DNA from: a virus
Direction: 5' to 3' (one strand)
Length of the DNA: 35,320 nucleotides
IMG/VR virus record: IMGVR_UViG_3300048548_000315
Location: 1 to 35,320 of that record
Position numbers and translations under genes: made by a program
Shown: in pieces, positions 6,136 to 15,975 of the stretch
Numbering within the stretch: the first letter of the stretch is position 1
Layout of the letters: each line of letters starts with the position of its first letter
The notes under the pieces: model-generated
What the model was told of the DNA's origin: nothing
Seen by the model: the letters and a program-made list of their open reading frames with translations, nothing else
Database searches by the model: none

Positions 6136-9100
6136 TATTCAAATCTTTTTAGTAGTTTCTTTTTTCTTTGCTCTTCTGTTGTTTTTATTTTTTGTGCCGC
6201 TGTAGGTTTTTTAGGTTTTTTAGGTTTTGGAGGCTCAAGCTGCCATTCTGGCCACCCCATAAGTAAAGCTGTTCTTTGCCAAAATTCTCTATCTTGATCT
6301 AGCGAAGAAGATATATTGTCATATTTTAACAATAGCCTGTCCAGCGGAACATTAGTAGCTCCAGATATTATTTGAGCGTTAGCCATATAAAACGGGTTTT
6401 CTATTGTAGGCCCCATTTTTTTCATTTTTTTACTATTAAATTCATAGCTTTTTAATCCACTTTTAATTCTAGTAACTTTTGAATCTATAGGCGGCGATAA
6501 ATCAAGTAAATTCCACGCGGCTTCCGAATATTCCGGTCTTTTCTTTTTTGATTCAGCTTGCAAGCGTAAAACTACATTTTTAACAGTACTAACAGCTGCT
6601 CCTGGTATGCCCATACCTCGTAAAACACTATCACTCATGCCATTTGCAACATCATAAGCTTTATTTTCTATTGATGCGTCAGGATATTCATCTCCATCAA
6701 ATGCTAAAGCAAACAACCCTTTTTGAAGCGTATTAAATATTAAGTTTTGCATAAATGTATAATACGCTAGCTTTGAAAGGTTTTCTTTATCACTGCCTCT
6801 TCTATTGTATAAATCTAATACAGCTTTTTTACTTAAACGCGCATACTGCGAAGGAGTATTAGCGTAAGCTAATATTGTTCGGCCAAGTGTACTTGCTTGC
6901 TCCATAGATATTTTAGAAGGATCTGAAGACTGCTGAGACTCTTCAGTTGCTTTTTGAAAATCTCTAAAAGCCTTGAGTTCAGCCGCCTCAAGTTTCATTC
7001 CTTGCTTTAAATATGTATTAACTCTGTTTCTATAAAACGTAGCACCCCCAGCCGAAATAGCAAAGCTATCTGCAATTTGTGTTGGTAAAAATCCTTTTTT
7101 AAGTAGTTTACTAAAAAACCCTTGTACACCACCTTGCTGGGCTAACTCTGCAATTTGGGCATCTTCAACATTTATTTTTAATCCACCACGTCTATTAATA
7201 AGATAGTCTGAATTAAAAATCGTTTTAAAGTCTTTAGTATACTGCGGAATATTAGTAAAAGCTTTTCCAGCGGCTAAAAGATTATTATCAGACCAATTAA
7301 TATAGTTAGCGGTTGATATTGTTTGTAGCACTGCGGAGCGGCTATTAAAAAACATTGTGGTACCTACAGCACCATTTATCCACTCTTGAAATTTATCAAC
7401 CGTTTTATTACCAGTTAATGATCTATTTCTTCCGCTTTCCATTCGTTTTAAAGAGTTTTCTAAAGCTTCTCTGTAAGATGTGCCGTATGTGGCTTCTAGT
7501 TTATTTAAATTTTCTTTACTAAAAATAATATCTTTATTTTCATTAAATTGTTTTAAATATTTGCTTCTTACGCCTTCGTTGTTTAAAGCTATTAAGTCAC
7601 CAACAATATTTCTAGCTTCCCAATTTTTACCTGGTTTTTGGTATTTACCATCGGTTAAAGTTATAAGCTGATCTGCAAACGCTTGCAACTCAGGCGATGT
7701 TTTAATATAATCTAAAGCGCTTTTTAATTCTGTTTTTGTTAAATCTGGAATATTATATTTTAGTTTATTCCATATATATAACTGCATAACTTGATTACCA
7801 GTAAACCCACCGGCTTCTGGTATAGCTTTTTTAAGCTTTTTAGGCGCAACGTCTAATTGCTTGCCTAGCTGTTTTACACTTTGTAATAGTTTAACTCGGT
7901 TTCTAGAAACAGCATCAACGCCTCTAGTGTAAGGATCTAAAAGGTTTTTCTTATAAAACTCCATCTGCGCTTCACCTTGCGTTCCTTTGCCAAGTGTTCT
8001 ATAAAGTAATCCAACAAAGTCATCTGATTTAGGGCCTATAACTATGTCCCACTTGCCTTTTCCTTTGCCAATTATAGATGCTCTTTTAGCTCCTATTTTT
8101 TGACTACCTTTAAATCCAGTAGCTGGACGAAGTATAAGCTGATTAAATTTTTTATTTAAATCAGTAGACGCAAATTGTTGTTTTATATTATCTACAACTT
8201 CTTGTTGTTTCTTTTTATTAGCGCCAATCAATTGCATTTTACTAGCGCCTTTAAGTTCAGTAGAAGCCATAGAACCAGAATTTTTTGCTATACGCAACTC
8301 TTCATTATAAGCCTTCTGCTCTATTCTACTAGCTGCGGCAAGTTTTTCTAATATTAATTTTCCTGCGACTGTTTTACCATTACCTATATATTCTATGACT
8401 GCATCTTTAATAAATGGTTGATTTATTGTATTTTTAGGTATATTTAATTCTTTAGCAACATTATTAAAATAATAATCTTCTAAAGTTTGTTTACCTTTAC
8501 TTTCAACAGTAACAAATTTATTAAGTTTATCAGAAACAAGTAATAATCTATCAATATTAGAGGTGTTTATTTTACCGCCAATTTTATCCATTATATCCAT
8601 AATATAACGATCTCCAATAATAACGCCCGCATCTTTCATAACTTCAGAGCTTTGTTCTTTCCAAGACTTAGCGGGGTTAGTAATAGCATCAAATGATTCT
8701 AAATTTTGTAGTATCATTGCTTTAAGATGCTCGGTTTTTTTAGGGCCGCCAATACCGGCAGGTTGATATGCTAAAACAGGCATTAGCTGTCTTTCGCCAC
8801 TTATAACATTAGTGTTATATCGTTTTACTCTAGCAACATGCTCAATACGGGCGTTTTTAGAAGTAACATCTGGAGCGTCATTTATAAATTGCTCTAAAGA
8901 TTGCTGGATAGCATCGTAAATTTTTACTCTTGTTTTGTTATTAATGCTTTCAAAGGCGTCAGCAACAACCGCAGCCGCTTGTTTACCTTTTCCGTTTACT
9001 TGAAGCTTGTCTGCTCTTTTTAAAGCACTTTGTAATTTATTTATATCTTTAATTTCAAGGCCGCTAAGTTCTTGCCAACTTTTATGAGTGTTTTTGCCTA

Positions 9101-12100
9101 AATTATTTTTACTATTATCAAAAACTCTAGTATAATCTGGCGTGCCTTTTATTTTTTCTCCGTTTTCATTTATTCTTTCGCTTATTTTTTTAGCGCTCAT
9201 TCCTTCACCATTATTTTTATAATGTAAAGACATAAATCCTTTTATTAATTGTGGATCTAGTTCTTTAGGAAAATATTTTATAAGCTCTTTAGATTGTTCT
9301 AAATATTGATTAGCAATAGTTTCATTTATTATTTTTTTATCTACCCTTTTATTTTTTATAGTTTGTTTTTGAATAAAATCAGGGTTAATAATATAATCTA
9401 CTTTATGATTATCTAAAATATCTTTTATACTGTTTGTAAAAAAGCTTTTAGTTCCAACATCAGATTGTATTACTTCAATTACTTTTTGTTTTAAATAATC
9501 TTTATCAAATTTGTTTAATCTAGTTGACGCAAGCACTTCTGATTTACCGTCAGCAATACGTTGGATTGTTTTAGGCTCTATACCCTCAATTTGGCGAATA
9601 GTATAGTTTGTTATAGCTTTACCAATAGCGTCTTCTAAAGTACGTTGCAGTGATTCTGCTTGGTTACGTGTTTGTTTTTGCCCTTTATTAATACCAAAAG
9701 TATCTAACCATAATTGTTTGTTAAACGGAAGCTTTGTTCTTTCTATAAGCCCCGCTGCTGTTCCAGCTGCTTTTGAAACACGTTCTTTTTCTTGTGTTAC
9801 TCTACCTAGTTCAGTTTCTGGATAAAATACTTTTAAACCTGTTTTAGCAATACCCGTAGCTGATTTTGTTCTTGTAACAGCTTGCTTCATTGCTGGTTCT
9901 GGCAACAATGCGTACAAGCCTTCCGCTTCGTTTCTTAAAAACTGCACACGGTTTTTAGGTTTGCCAAATAATTTTTTAATAGATTTTTTAGCTAAGTTAG
10001 GTATGTTGCCATAATTTAAGTTTTCAAAATCTAAACTTTTAGCCCCATCAAGTATTTCAGCTTCGATTGCATCTTTAATTTCTTTTGGTATTTCAGTATT
10101 TTTACCTAAAATAAATCCTTTAGCCTCTTGCTGCCCTTGAAATGGCGTTCTAGCTTCAAATTGTCTATCGGTGGCTCTACCACTTGATATTTCAACGTCA
10201 ACCTCTGTGGCTTCAATGCCTTTAGCTTCAGTAACATCAGCTTCAAATAAGTCTTCGCGACCAGCTTTTCTTTGCCCTACTACTTCAAATGCAGTAGGTG
10301 TTCTTTTCGGTAAATTAGCTCTTAAGTATGCTCCGAATTCGCCTTTTTCTGCAGAATATGTTTTAATTAAATCTGAAAAGTTTTTAAGTATTTCGCCTTC
10401 AAATAATGTTTTATCACCGCCTAGCTTTGGATCAAATCTATTTATTTCTTTTTGAATTATAGCTTGGTTATCTTTAAGCAAATTACTTTCAGCGCTTTGT
10501 AACAATGCAGATTTATGCTTCGATACATCTAATATAGGATCGCCTTTTTTGTCTTTTAAAATATTACCTTGAGCATCTTTAACAAAATCTTGATTAGCTT
10601 TTGCCCGTTCTTCAGCTAGAGGTAACTCTCTTTTTATTATGTCGGTGTTTTTAGCGTTGCTTTCTGCAATCTTAATGTTTTTATCAAGCCTATCTAATTC
10701 TTTTTTAATTTCAGCAATACGAGCAACATTAGCGTCTATTTTTTCTTTAGGCCCTTTTGTTTTAGCTAATTTTTTTTGGGCTTCAATAATTTTAGCCCGC
10801 TCAGCAATAAGGTTAGATTTTTCTAATTGTAGATCTCTAGATGCAACAGTTTCTGTTGTTGGTACAACTCTATCAATAAGTTCATTAAATCTTTCCGCTT
10901 GTTTAGCCGCACTTTTACCGCCTTCTATATTAAGATTCCATCTGCCTAAAAAGTCAATAAGGTCTTGCTCTGTTTTTATTTTAGGTTTATGCTTTAATCT
11001 TTTTTCAGTAAAGTTTTGAATACGAAGTTTTAAATCTTTAAAAGCATTTTGAGAAACAAAATCTGTATAATATTCAGGCTTAGACAAATACTCGGCAGTA
11101 TATCCAAATAGTTCTTCTTGAAATTTTTCTGCTGTTATATTTTTATCTTGTTTAATAGCTTCTAATAAAGATCTACCATCATTAAGTTTCATTTTGCCAG
11201 CAATGCTTTCGAGCATGCCTAGTATTTCTGCTTTAAACTCCGGTCTTCCTTTAAATAACGAGTTCCACGCCATATGAGTACCTTCGTGCGGAAGTACTCC
11301 CATTTCAGCTTTATTTTTATTTATAATAAGCCTATTATTGCTTTTGTCTACATTCGCTTTATCTTTTTCAGAAAGCATAGTGGAAGAATCTTCTACAACT
11401 TCAATTTCAAATTTTTTACCGCCAGCTTCTTCCAAAGTTTTATTAATAGCGTCTGTTTCTTTTTTTATAGCTTTTTTAGCTTTTTCTTTTGTAGAATAAC
11501 TGTCTAATAGATTAGCTTGTTCTTTATAAGCGTCAATTTCAATTATTAGCTCTGCATGCTTTTGAGCGTCTTGTTCATTACCTTTAGCAGCAGCTTCATA
11601 AAATTTATTTTGAGCCTCTCTGTAAAGCTTATTTATTTCTTGAGTAGTTTTAATATCTTTAGACTTCAAATGCGTTACACCAAGCCCCATACCCATTATA
11701 ACATTATGCAATACTCTTTTGCCTACTTCGCTATAATCTCCATAATTTTCATTTATATAAGTTTGGTAAGACTCTACATTTTGCACATCTCTAACCAATG
11801 CTTCCAGATTTCCAGCGGCTTCACTAGCTATTGGAAAACTAACCCCACCCATTAATACTTTATTAATAAATGTATTTAGTTGATTATATTTTGAAGATAT
11901 TTTTAAAGGTGATAAAGCTTTGCCGGCAACAGCAAAACCTACACCTGATCCTGTGTCAAACCCAACTATTTGTGTTTTTGTTTCTTCAAGCCCAGCTAAA
12001 ATGCCAAGTGATTTAGCTTTGTCAACAAATCGTTTGCTTTTTTGCAGTTTATTTAAATAACCGCCCAATTTAGTTAATCCAGTAATAGCTGATTGCCCTT

Positions 12101-13778
12101 TGTTTAAAAAAGCAAATTCGGCGAGTATAGGGACCATGCCACCTGCTCCATAAGACACATCTTCGCCAAATGACATTTTAGTTGCTTTTTTTTGCTTTTC
12201 TGTTAAAGTTATACCTGCGTCTTCGGCAATAGTATTAACTTGATTTAATACTTCTAATCCAGCAATTTTATGGTGTTGTTTTATATCTTTATCGATAGGT
12301 AAAGCATCTATAATACCTTTTCCAAACGCCCAACCTCTGTTTATTGCTTCCGGTGATTTATTTAATAAGTAAACTTGTTTAAAAGCCTCTCTTCTTGCTT
12401 TTATATCAAAGCCGTCATTAGTATACCTAACAAGTGTATTTGCATATTCTTTTGCGCTGCCGTCATGTTGAATTTTACCATTTTCAATTTTAACAGGTTG
12501 TATAGCGTCAAATTCAATAGGGCTATTCCCTTTAGTGAACAAGCTGTCATTATCTAAAATAACAGAATATTTAGATATAACATTTAAGGGGACGTCTCTA
12601 TATAACAAGCGGCCTTTGTCTTTACCGTTTGTTAGCATTGTAGATTCAAAGCCCTGTTCTTGCAAACGATTTTGTACTAGTTGATTATCTATAAGGTAAT
12701 TTGAAGTTTCGTTGCCCTCTCTTATATAAGCAGCTGTTTCTAAATTAAAATCTTCGTAAGCTTGCTTTAATAAATCTTTATCAGTGTATGTTTCTAGCTG
12801 GGCTACGCTAGATTTATACAAATCTGTTAAATCTAAGCCATTTTTTTTATCAGCTTCTTCTTTACCGATAATCATATTAGTGGACGGGTCTATAAATAAA
12901 CCTTCTTTTTTTATAAAAATCCCCCTATTTAATATTTTATCTAATTCTTGCCTTGCAGCTAATTTATTTTCGTCAGTAGCGTTAGGATCGGCTAATAAAC
13001 TTTCTAATTCTGATTGGCGAAGGTCAACTTTAGAAATTGAAGCTCTATCAATATCTTCGTATTTTTTAGATAGTATGCTTGGATCAATGCCTAATTCTTC
13101 AGCTTTTGCTAATTCGCTGCTAATTCTATTTTGTTTAATTTCTGCCTGGCGTTTTTGTACTTCTTCTTGAAATGTAAGTTTAAGTATTGCGTCAAAATCG
13201 GCATCTTTCAATGCATCGTATTGCATTTTTCGCGGAGATCCTATTAAATTTTGCGGTATATTTTTATATACAGCCGTGCCGTCAGATTTTATATATTTTA
13301 GTTCTTTTTGTTTTGAAGGCCCTTCAAGCGCTTTATTAATTTGTTTACGTAGTGTTTTGGGTAAGTTGCCATCGTTTTCATCAAATATTGTTATTAAATT
13401 ATTTGATCCGGCATATGTTGTTAAAACTTCGTTATCACCAAATACATTATTAAGAATAAAGTTTTTATACTCTAAAGCTTGATCTTGTTTTTTCTTTTTT
13501 GGATCAATATCAATTTGTGATGATTCCAATAAAGAATCTTCCAATGCTGATTCCCCATCTTGCTGCATTTGGTTTACCGGCCCTACAGGTGCAGCTTCCT
13601 CCGCAGGACCCATTTCCTTTTTTACATTTTTCAAAAATGGATCTGTATCTATAGGATCTGTTTTAAATTCTAAACCTTCTTTTTGATTTACATAATCTTC
13701 AATAGAAAGTCCGTTAACTTCAGCGGCTTCAATTACAAAAGCTTCGTTAATTGGTTGCCCGTTAAAAATGTAAGACAT
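6135..13778 (-). CDS. Giant internal virion / DNA ejection protein with zincin-like motif (T7 gp16 position)
   Basis: A single frame encodes 2547 residues. It follows two smaller ejection-type genes in the order of T7 genes 14-15-16, so it probably enters the host with the DNA. HEGTH at 831-835, preceded by RLIINKNKAEMGVLP, has the HExxH form of zinc metallopeptidases; T7 gp16 instead carries a transglycosylase. Hydrophobic or Gly-rich patches occur near residues 540-560, 610-660 and 2140-2160, and coiled-coil-like stretches near 1000-1070. The C-terminal quarter (about 2140-2360, including ADSFAISAGGATFYRNRV) resembles helical domains shared by large polyvalent phage proteins. The tail is Lys/Pro-rich. 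The start MSYIFNGQPINEAFVIEAAE looks like N-termini of large virion proteins in related phages. A virion RNA polymerase was considered, but no polymerase motif was seen. Confidence 0.75.
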   Translation of the reverse strand: MSYIFNGQPINEAFVIEAAEVNGLSIEDYVNQKEGLEFKTDPIDTDPFLKNVKKEMGPAEEAAPVGPVNQMQQDGESALEDSLLESSQIDIDPKKKKQDQALEYKNFILNNVFGDNEVLTTYAGSNNLITIFDENDGNLPKTLRKQINKALEGPSKQKELKYIKSDGTAVYKNIPQNLIGSPRKMQYDALKDADFDAILKLTFQEEVQKRQAEIKQNRISSELAKAEELGIDPSILSKKYEDIDRASISKVDLRQSELESLLADPNATDENKLAARQELDKILNRGIFIKKEGLFIDPSTNMIIGKEEADKKNGLDLTDLYKSSVAQLETYTDKDLLKQAYEDFNLETAAYIREGNETSNYLIDNQLVQNRLQEQGFESTMLTNGKDKGRLLYRDVPLNVISKYSVILDNDSLFTKGNSPIEFDAIQPVKIENGKIQHDGSAKEYANTLVRYTNDGFDIKARREAFKQVYLLNKSPEAINRGWAFGKGIIDALPIDKDIKQHHKIAGLEVLNQVNTIAEDAGITLTEKQKKATKMSFGEDVSYGAGGMVPILAEFAFLNKGQSAITGLTKLGGYLNKLQKSKRFVDKAKSLGILAGLEETKTQIVGFDTGSGVGFAVAGKALSPLKISSKYNQLNTFINKVLMGGVSFPIASEAAGNLEALVRDVQNVESYQTYINENYGDYSEVGKRVLHNVIMGMGLGVTHLKSKDIKTTQEINKLYREAQNKFYEAAAKGNEQDAQKHAELIIEIDAYKEQANLLDSYSTKEKAKKAIKKETDAINKTLEEAGGKKFEIEVVEDSSTMLSEKDKANVDKSNNRLIINKNKAEMGVLPHEGTHMAWNSLFKGRPEFKAEILGMLESIAGKMKLNDGRSLLEAIKQDKNITAEKFQEELFGYTAEYLSKPEYYTDFVSQNAFKDLKLRIQNFTEKRLKHKPKIKTEQDLIDFLGRWNLNIEGGKSAAKQAERFNELIDRVVPTTETVASRDLQLEKSNLIAERAKIIEAQKKLAKTKGPKEKIDANVARIAEIKKELDRLDKNIKIAESNAKNTDIIKRELPLAEERAKANQDFVKDAQGNILKDKKGDPILDVSKHKSALLQSAESNLLKDNQAIIQKEINRFDPKLGGDKTLFEGEILKNFSDLIKTYSAEKGEFGAYLRANLPKRTPTAFEVVGQRKAGREDLFEADVTEAKGIEATEVDVEISSGRATDRQFEARTPFQGQQEAKGFILGKNTEIPKEIKDAIEAEILDGAKSLDFENLNYGNIPNLAKKSIKKLFGKPKNRVQFLRNEAEGLYALLPEPAMKQAVTRTKSATGIAKTGLKVFYPETELGRVTQEKERVSKAAGTAAGLIERTKLPFNKQLWLDTFGINKGQKQTRNQAESLQRTLEDAIGKAITNYTIRQIEGIEPKTIQRIADGKSEVLASTRLNKFDKDYLKQKVIEVIQSDVGTKSFFTNSIKDILDNHKVDYIINPDFIQKQTIKNKRVDKKIINETIANQYLEQSKELIKYFPKELDPQLIKGFMSLHYKNNGEGMSAKKISERINENGEKIKGTPDYTRVFDNSKNNLGKNTHKSWQELSGLEIKDINKLQSALKRADKLQVNGKGKQAAAVVADAFESINNKTRVKIYDAIQQSLEQFINDAPDVTSKNARIEHVARVKRYNTNVISGERQLMPVLAYQPAGIGGPKKTEHLKAMILQNLESFDAITNPAKSWKEQSSEVMKDAGVIIGDRYIMDIMDKIGGKINTSNIDRLLLVSDKLNKFVTVESKGKQTLEDYYFNNVAKELNIPKNTINQPFIKDAVIEYIGNGKTVAGKLILEKLAAASRIEQKAYNEELRIAKNSGSMASTELKGASKMQLIGANKKKQQEVVDNIKQQFASTDLNKKFNQLILRPATGFKGSQKIGAKRASIIGKGKGKWDIVIGPKSDDFVGLLYRTLGKGTQGEAQMEFYKKNLLDPYTRGVDAVSRNRVKLLQSVKQLGKQLDVAPKKLKKAIPEAGGFTGNQVMQLYIWNKLKYNIPDLTKTELKSALDYIKTSPELQAFADQLITLTDGKYQKPGKNWEARNIVGDLIALNNEGVRSKYLKQFNENKDIIFSKENLNKLEATYGTSYREALENSLKRMESGRNRSLTGNKTVDKFQEWINGAVGTTMFFNSRSAVLQTISTANYINWSDNNLLAAGKAFTNIPQYTKDFKTIFNSDYLINRRGGLKINVEDAQIAELAQQGGVQGFFSKLLKKGFLPTQIADSFAISAGGATFYRNRVNTYLKQGMKLEAAELKAFRDFQKATEESQQSSDPSKISMEQASTLGRTILAYANTPSQYARLSKKAVLDLYNRRGSDKENLSKLAYYTFMQNLIFNTLQKGLFALAFDGDEYPDASIENKAYDVANGMSDSVLRGMGIPGAAVSTVKNVVLRLQAESKKKRPEYSEAAWNLLDLSPPIDSKVTRIKSGLKSYEFNSKKMKKMGPTIENPFYMANAQIISGATNVPLDRLLLKYDNISSSLDQDREFWQRTALLMGWPEWQLEPPKPKKPKKPTAAQKIKTTEEQRKKKLLKRFE

Positions 13779-13798
13779 ATTTATAAATTATTAAAGTA

Positions 13799-15136
13799 TT
13801 ATTGTAGCAATAATGGATTTGTTCTACTTTCTTCTTCGGTAGGTGCAGTAGGCTCGGTTGGAGCGTTTATATTAAATGTTGGAAGCTCGGTATAATCAAC
13901 ACCCTCTCGTAAATTTGTTTCATCATAAAATTTTTGAATTGAATTTTGAGGGTTTGATAAATTTATTACAGGCGGAATATAATCTGGGTCAGTTATTCTT
14001 GCTTTATCCCGCAATTTAAAAATACCTCTTTTCAAATCTACAGGGACAATATCTTGACCTATAAGTGTTACTAAATTATCAAAAGCACTAGCTTTTAAAT
14101 TTTTATTATTAAAAGCGCTAATTGCGTTTTTAAAAACATTATCTATACGGTTTTTATTTGCTTTATTTTGATTTCTTTTATCAATTTGGGCTTGTGTAAG
14201 CGTGCCTCCCCTCGTGGCTGGAGCTTTATATAACGCCGCGCCCTGTTTGCTTGCGTCTATATAATTATCCATTAATTTTTTTTGAACAAAAGCTTTTAAT
14301 TCATTTCCCTCTAAAGTAAATAATTGTTCTTTTTCTTCTGGAGTTGATAAAAACAAAGGCTTGCCATTTACAAAACCATCAACACCAGCGCTGCGTAATT
14401 CTTCATCACTAAAATTATTTAATACATCACCTAAAGCAATACTTTCGGTAATGTATTCTTCGCTACCCTCTGTCATTACTCTACCTGTTCTTATAGCTTT
14501 TTCTTTAATAGTGCCTAGTTTAGGGGCATATGATTTGGCAAGCGGATAATTTGGCATTGCAAAATCATCAAGCTGCTCTTGCGTGTATTCGTTGCCAGTG
14601 GCTGATACATAAGTTATATTGCCTTTTCCGTCGTCTTTTATATTAAACCTACCGTGCAGCAATATTGCGTCTAAGTCTTGCACTTTACGCCCGTCCATTG
14701 CGGTAGTAAGTTCTTTTTCTTTTCTAACCTGAGCATACTGTTTTGCAATATTATTATAAGCTAAAGCGTTTTTATTAAGCCGATCAAAAGAAGCGCGTAT
14801 AGAATTTATTTGAGTAGTAAGCTCATTATACCGGGCATCTAAAGGGCTTAAGTTTTTTCTTTCTTGTATTAGCTTTGCGGCTTTAACTTTAGAATTTTGT
14901 AAAGTATTAGTAAGGGTATTTCTTACTGACTCAACTTCGAATAAGCTAGGATCATAATCATCGCCAATAGTGTTTAACACAGCGGCAATTTCTTCGTCTG
15001 CTTTTCTGCGATCAGCTTGAATTTTTTGTACTATCCCAAGCCCCGTTTGTAATCCTTTGCTTACAGCGCCTGCTATATCTGGCTGTGCTCCACCGCTGAT
15101 CTGCCCTATTTTAAAAAAATCAATTCCTTTTGCCAT
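13799..15136 (-). CDS. Internal virion protein, T7 gp15 position
   Basis: The 445-residue product is hydrophilic and mostly helical, with long charged stretches (IQADRRKADEEIAAVLNTIG; KNRIDNVFKNAISAFNNKN). It has no signal peptide, membrane helix or enzyme motif. It lies between the Ala/Gln-rich gp14-like gene (2-base gap) and the giant protein gene (20-base gap). By position and length this matches the middle component of a podovirus ejection apparatus, which forms a periplasmic tube in T7. Sequence similarity to gp15 cannot be seen, so the call rests on gene order. The C-terminus is rich in Thr, Pro and Glu. Confidence 0.55.
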   Translation of the reverse strand: MAKGIDFFKIGQISGGAQPDIAGAVSKGLQTGLGIVQKIQADRRKADEEIAAVLNTIGDDYDPSLFEVESVRNTLTNTLQNSKVKAAKLIQERKNLSPLDARYNELTTQINSIRASFDRLNKNALAYNNIAKQYAQVRKEKELTTAMDGRKVQDLDAILLHGRFNIKDDGKGNITYVSATGNEYTQEQLDDFAMPNYPLAKSYAPKLGTIKEKAIRTGRVMTEGSEEYITESIALGDVLNNFSDEELRSAGVDGFVNGKPLFLSTPEEKEQLFTLEGNELKAFVQKKLMDNYIDASKQGAALYKAPATRGGTLTQAQIDKRNQNKANKNRIDNVFKNAISAFNNKNLKASAFDNLVTLIGQDIVPVDLKRGIFKLRDKARITDPDYIPPVINLSNPQNSIQKFYDETNLREGVDYTELPTFNINAPTEPTAPTEEESRTNPLLLQ

Positions 15137-15138
15137 GT

Positions 15139-15936
15139 TTAAAATCCTTTTAATGGGTCTTTAGATAAATTAGAAAAATTGTTGCCTAACCCTGCTCTTA
15201 TACCAAAAAGCTTTGAACCTGTTAAATCTAAGTTATTAGTAAACTGTTGTCCGGCTGTGGGAATTCCAGCTTGATCTAATAACGACGGTGGAGTTGTTCC
15301 AATATTACCACCGCTAGCTCCTCCATCATAGCCTTCTTTAAAAGCACCACCAACTGCCATTGCTCCAATGCCAGCTACTCCGCCTATCAATGATTCTGTA
15401 GCACGTTGCCTAGCGGCATCAGCAGCTTGCTTTCTTCCAGCAGCCATTTGTAATAAATTACCTGATTTCATCATTTCCATTTGTTGTGATCTAGCTTCGC
15501 CCGCTGCTCTTAGTTGTTGCATACGTTGTTCGCCTTGTGCCGCTAACATTTGATTGCGTTGTTCTTGCTGGCCTATACTTGCTGATGCCGCTTGAGCCGC
15601 TTGTGTTTGTTGGTTAGCTAAGCTTTGTGCTAGTGCAGCAATACCACCCCCACCAGCTGATACCGCTAAATTACTTAAAATATCAGCACGACCTTGCTCA
15701 GCCTGCTGTTGCGCAAACTGTGCTGCCTGTGTATTTACTGTAAGATCTTCAAATGTGTTTGTTACGTTTGCATAAGGATTAGACGTATCTAAAGCCTGAT
15801 AGCGGCTTTTCATTTGATTAAATTCAGCTTGAGCAGCGCGCTGTTCACGTCTTCTTGCTCTGCCCCCAATAATTCCTTGGGCGATGCCTCCTAAACCCTG
15901 GGCTAACCCGCCTATAGCTGCTAATGGTAGTGCCAT
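15139..15936 (-). CDS. Internal virion protein, T7 gp14-like
   Basis: This 265-residue protein starts with a Gly/Ala/Leu hydrophobic segment (LPLAAIGGLAQGLGGIAQGI), then Arg-rich GRARRREQRAA, then a very Gln/Ala-rich helical middle (AAQFAQQQAEQGRADILSNL; QRMQQLRAAGEARSQQMEMM) and a second hydrophobic Gly/Ala helix near residues 184-200 (GGVAGIGAMAVGGAF). T7 gp14 has the same build: a hydrophobic start, Ala/Gln helices and a second hydrophobic stretch, and it forms the outer-membrane pore of the ejection channel. The function is inferred from this architecture and from gene order. It follows the nozzle-like gene with a 39-base gap. Confidence 0.65.
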   Translation of the reverse strand: MALPLAAIGGLAQGLGGIAQGIIGGRARRREQRAAQAEFNQMKSRYQALDTSNPYANVTNTFEDLTVNTQAAQFAQQQAEQGRADILSNLAVSAGGGGIAALAQSLANQQTQAAQAASASIGQQEQRNQMLAAQGEQRMQQLRAAGEARSQQMEMMKSGNLLQMAAGRKQAADAARQRATESLIGGVAGIGAMAVGGAFKEGYDGGASGGNIGTTPPSLLDQAGIPTAGQQFTNNLDLTGSKLFGIRAGLGNNFSNLSKDPLKGF

Positions 15937-15975
15937 ATTTTAATTTATTATTATGTTATTTTAATTACGTGTTAA

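Noticed and set aside
12784-13170. Antisense frames opposite the giant virion protein (also around 10639-11019)
   Set aside because: Their Ser/Phe/Leu-rich composition is the usual mirror of Lys/Glu-rich coding sequence.
6135-13778. Giant protein as a virion RNA polymerase
   Set aside because: No polymerase-type Asp motif or other conserved polymerase pattern was seen; gene order favours an ejection protein.
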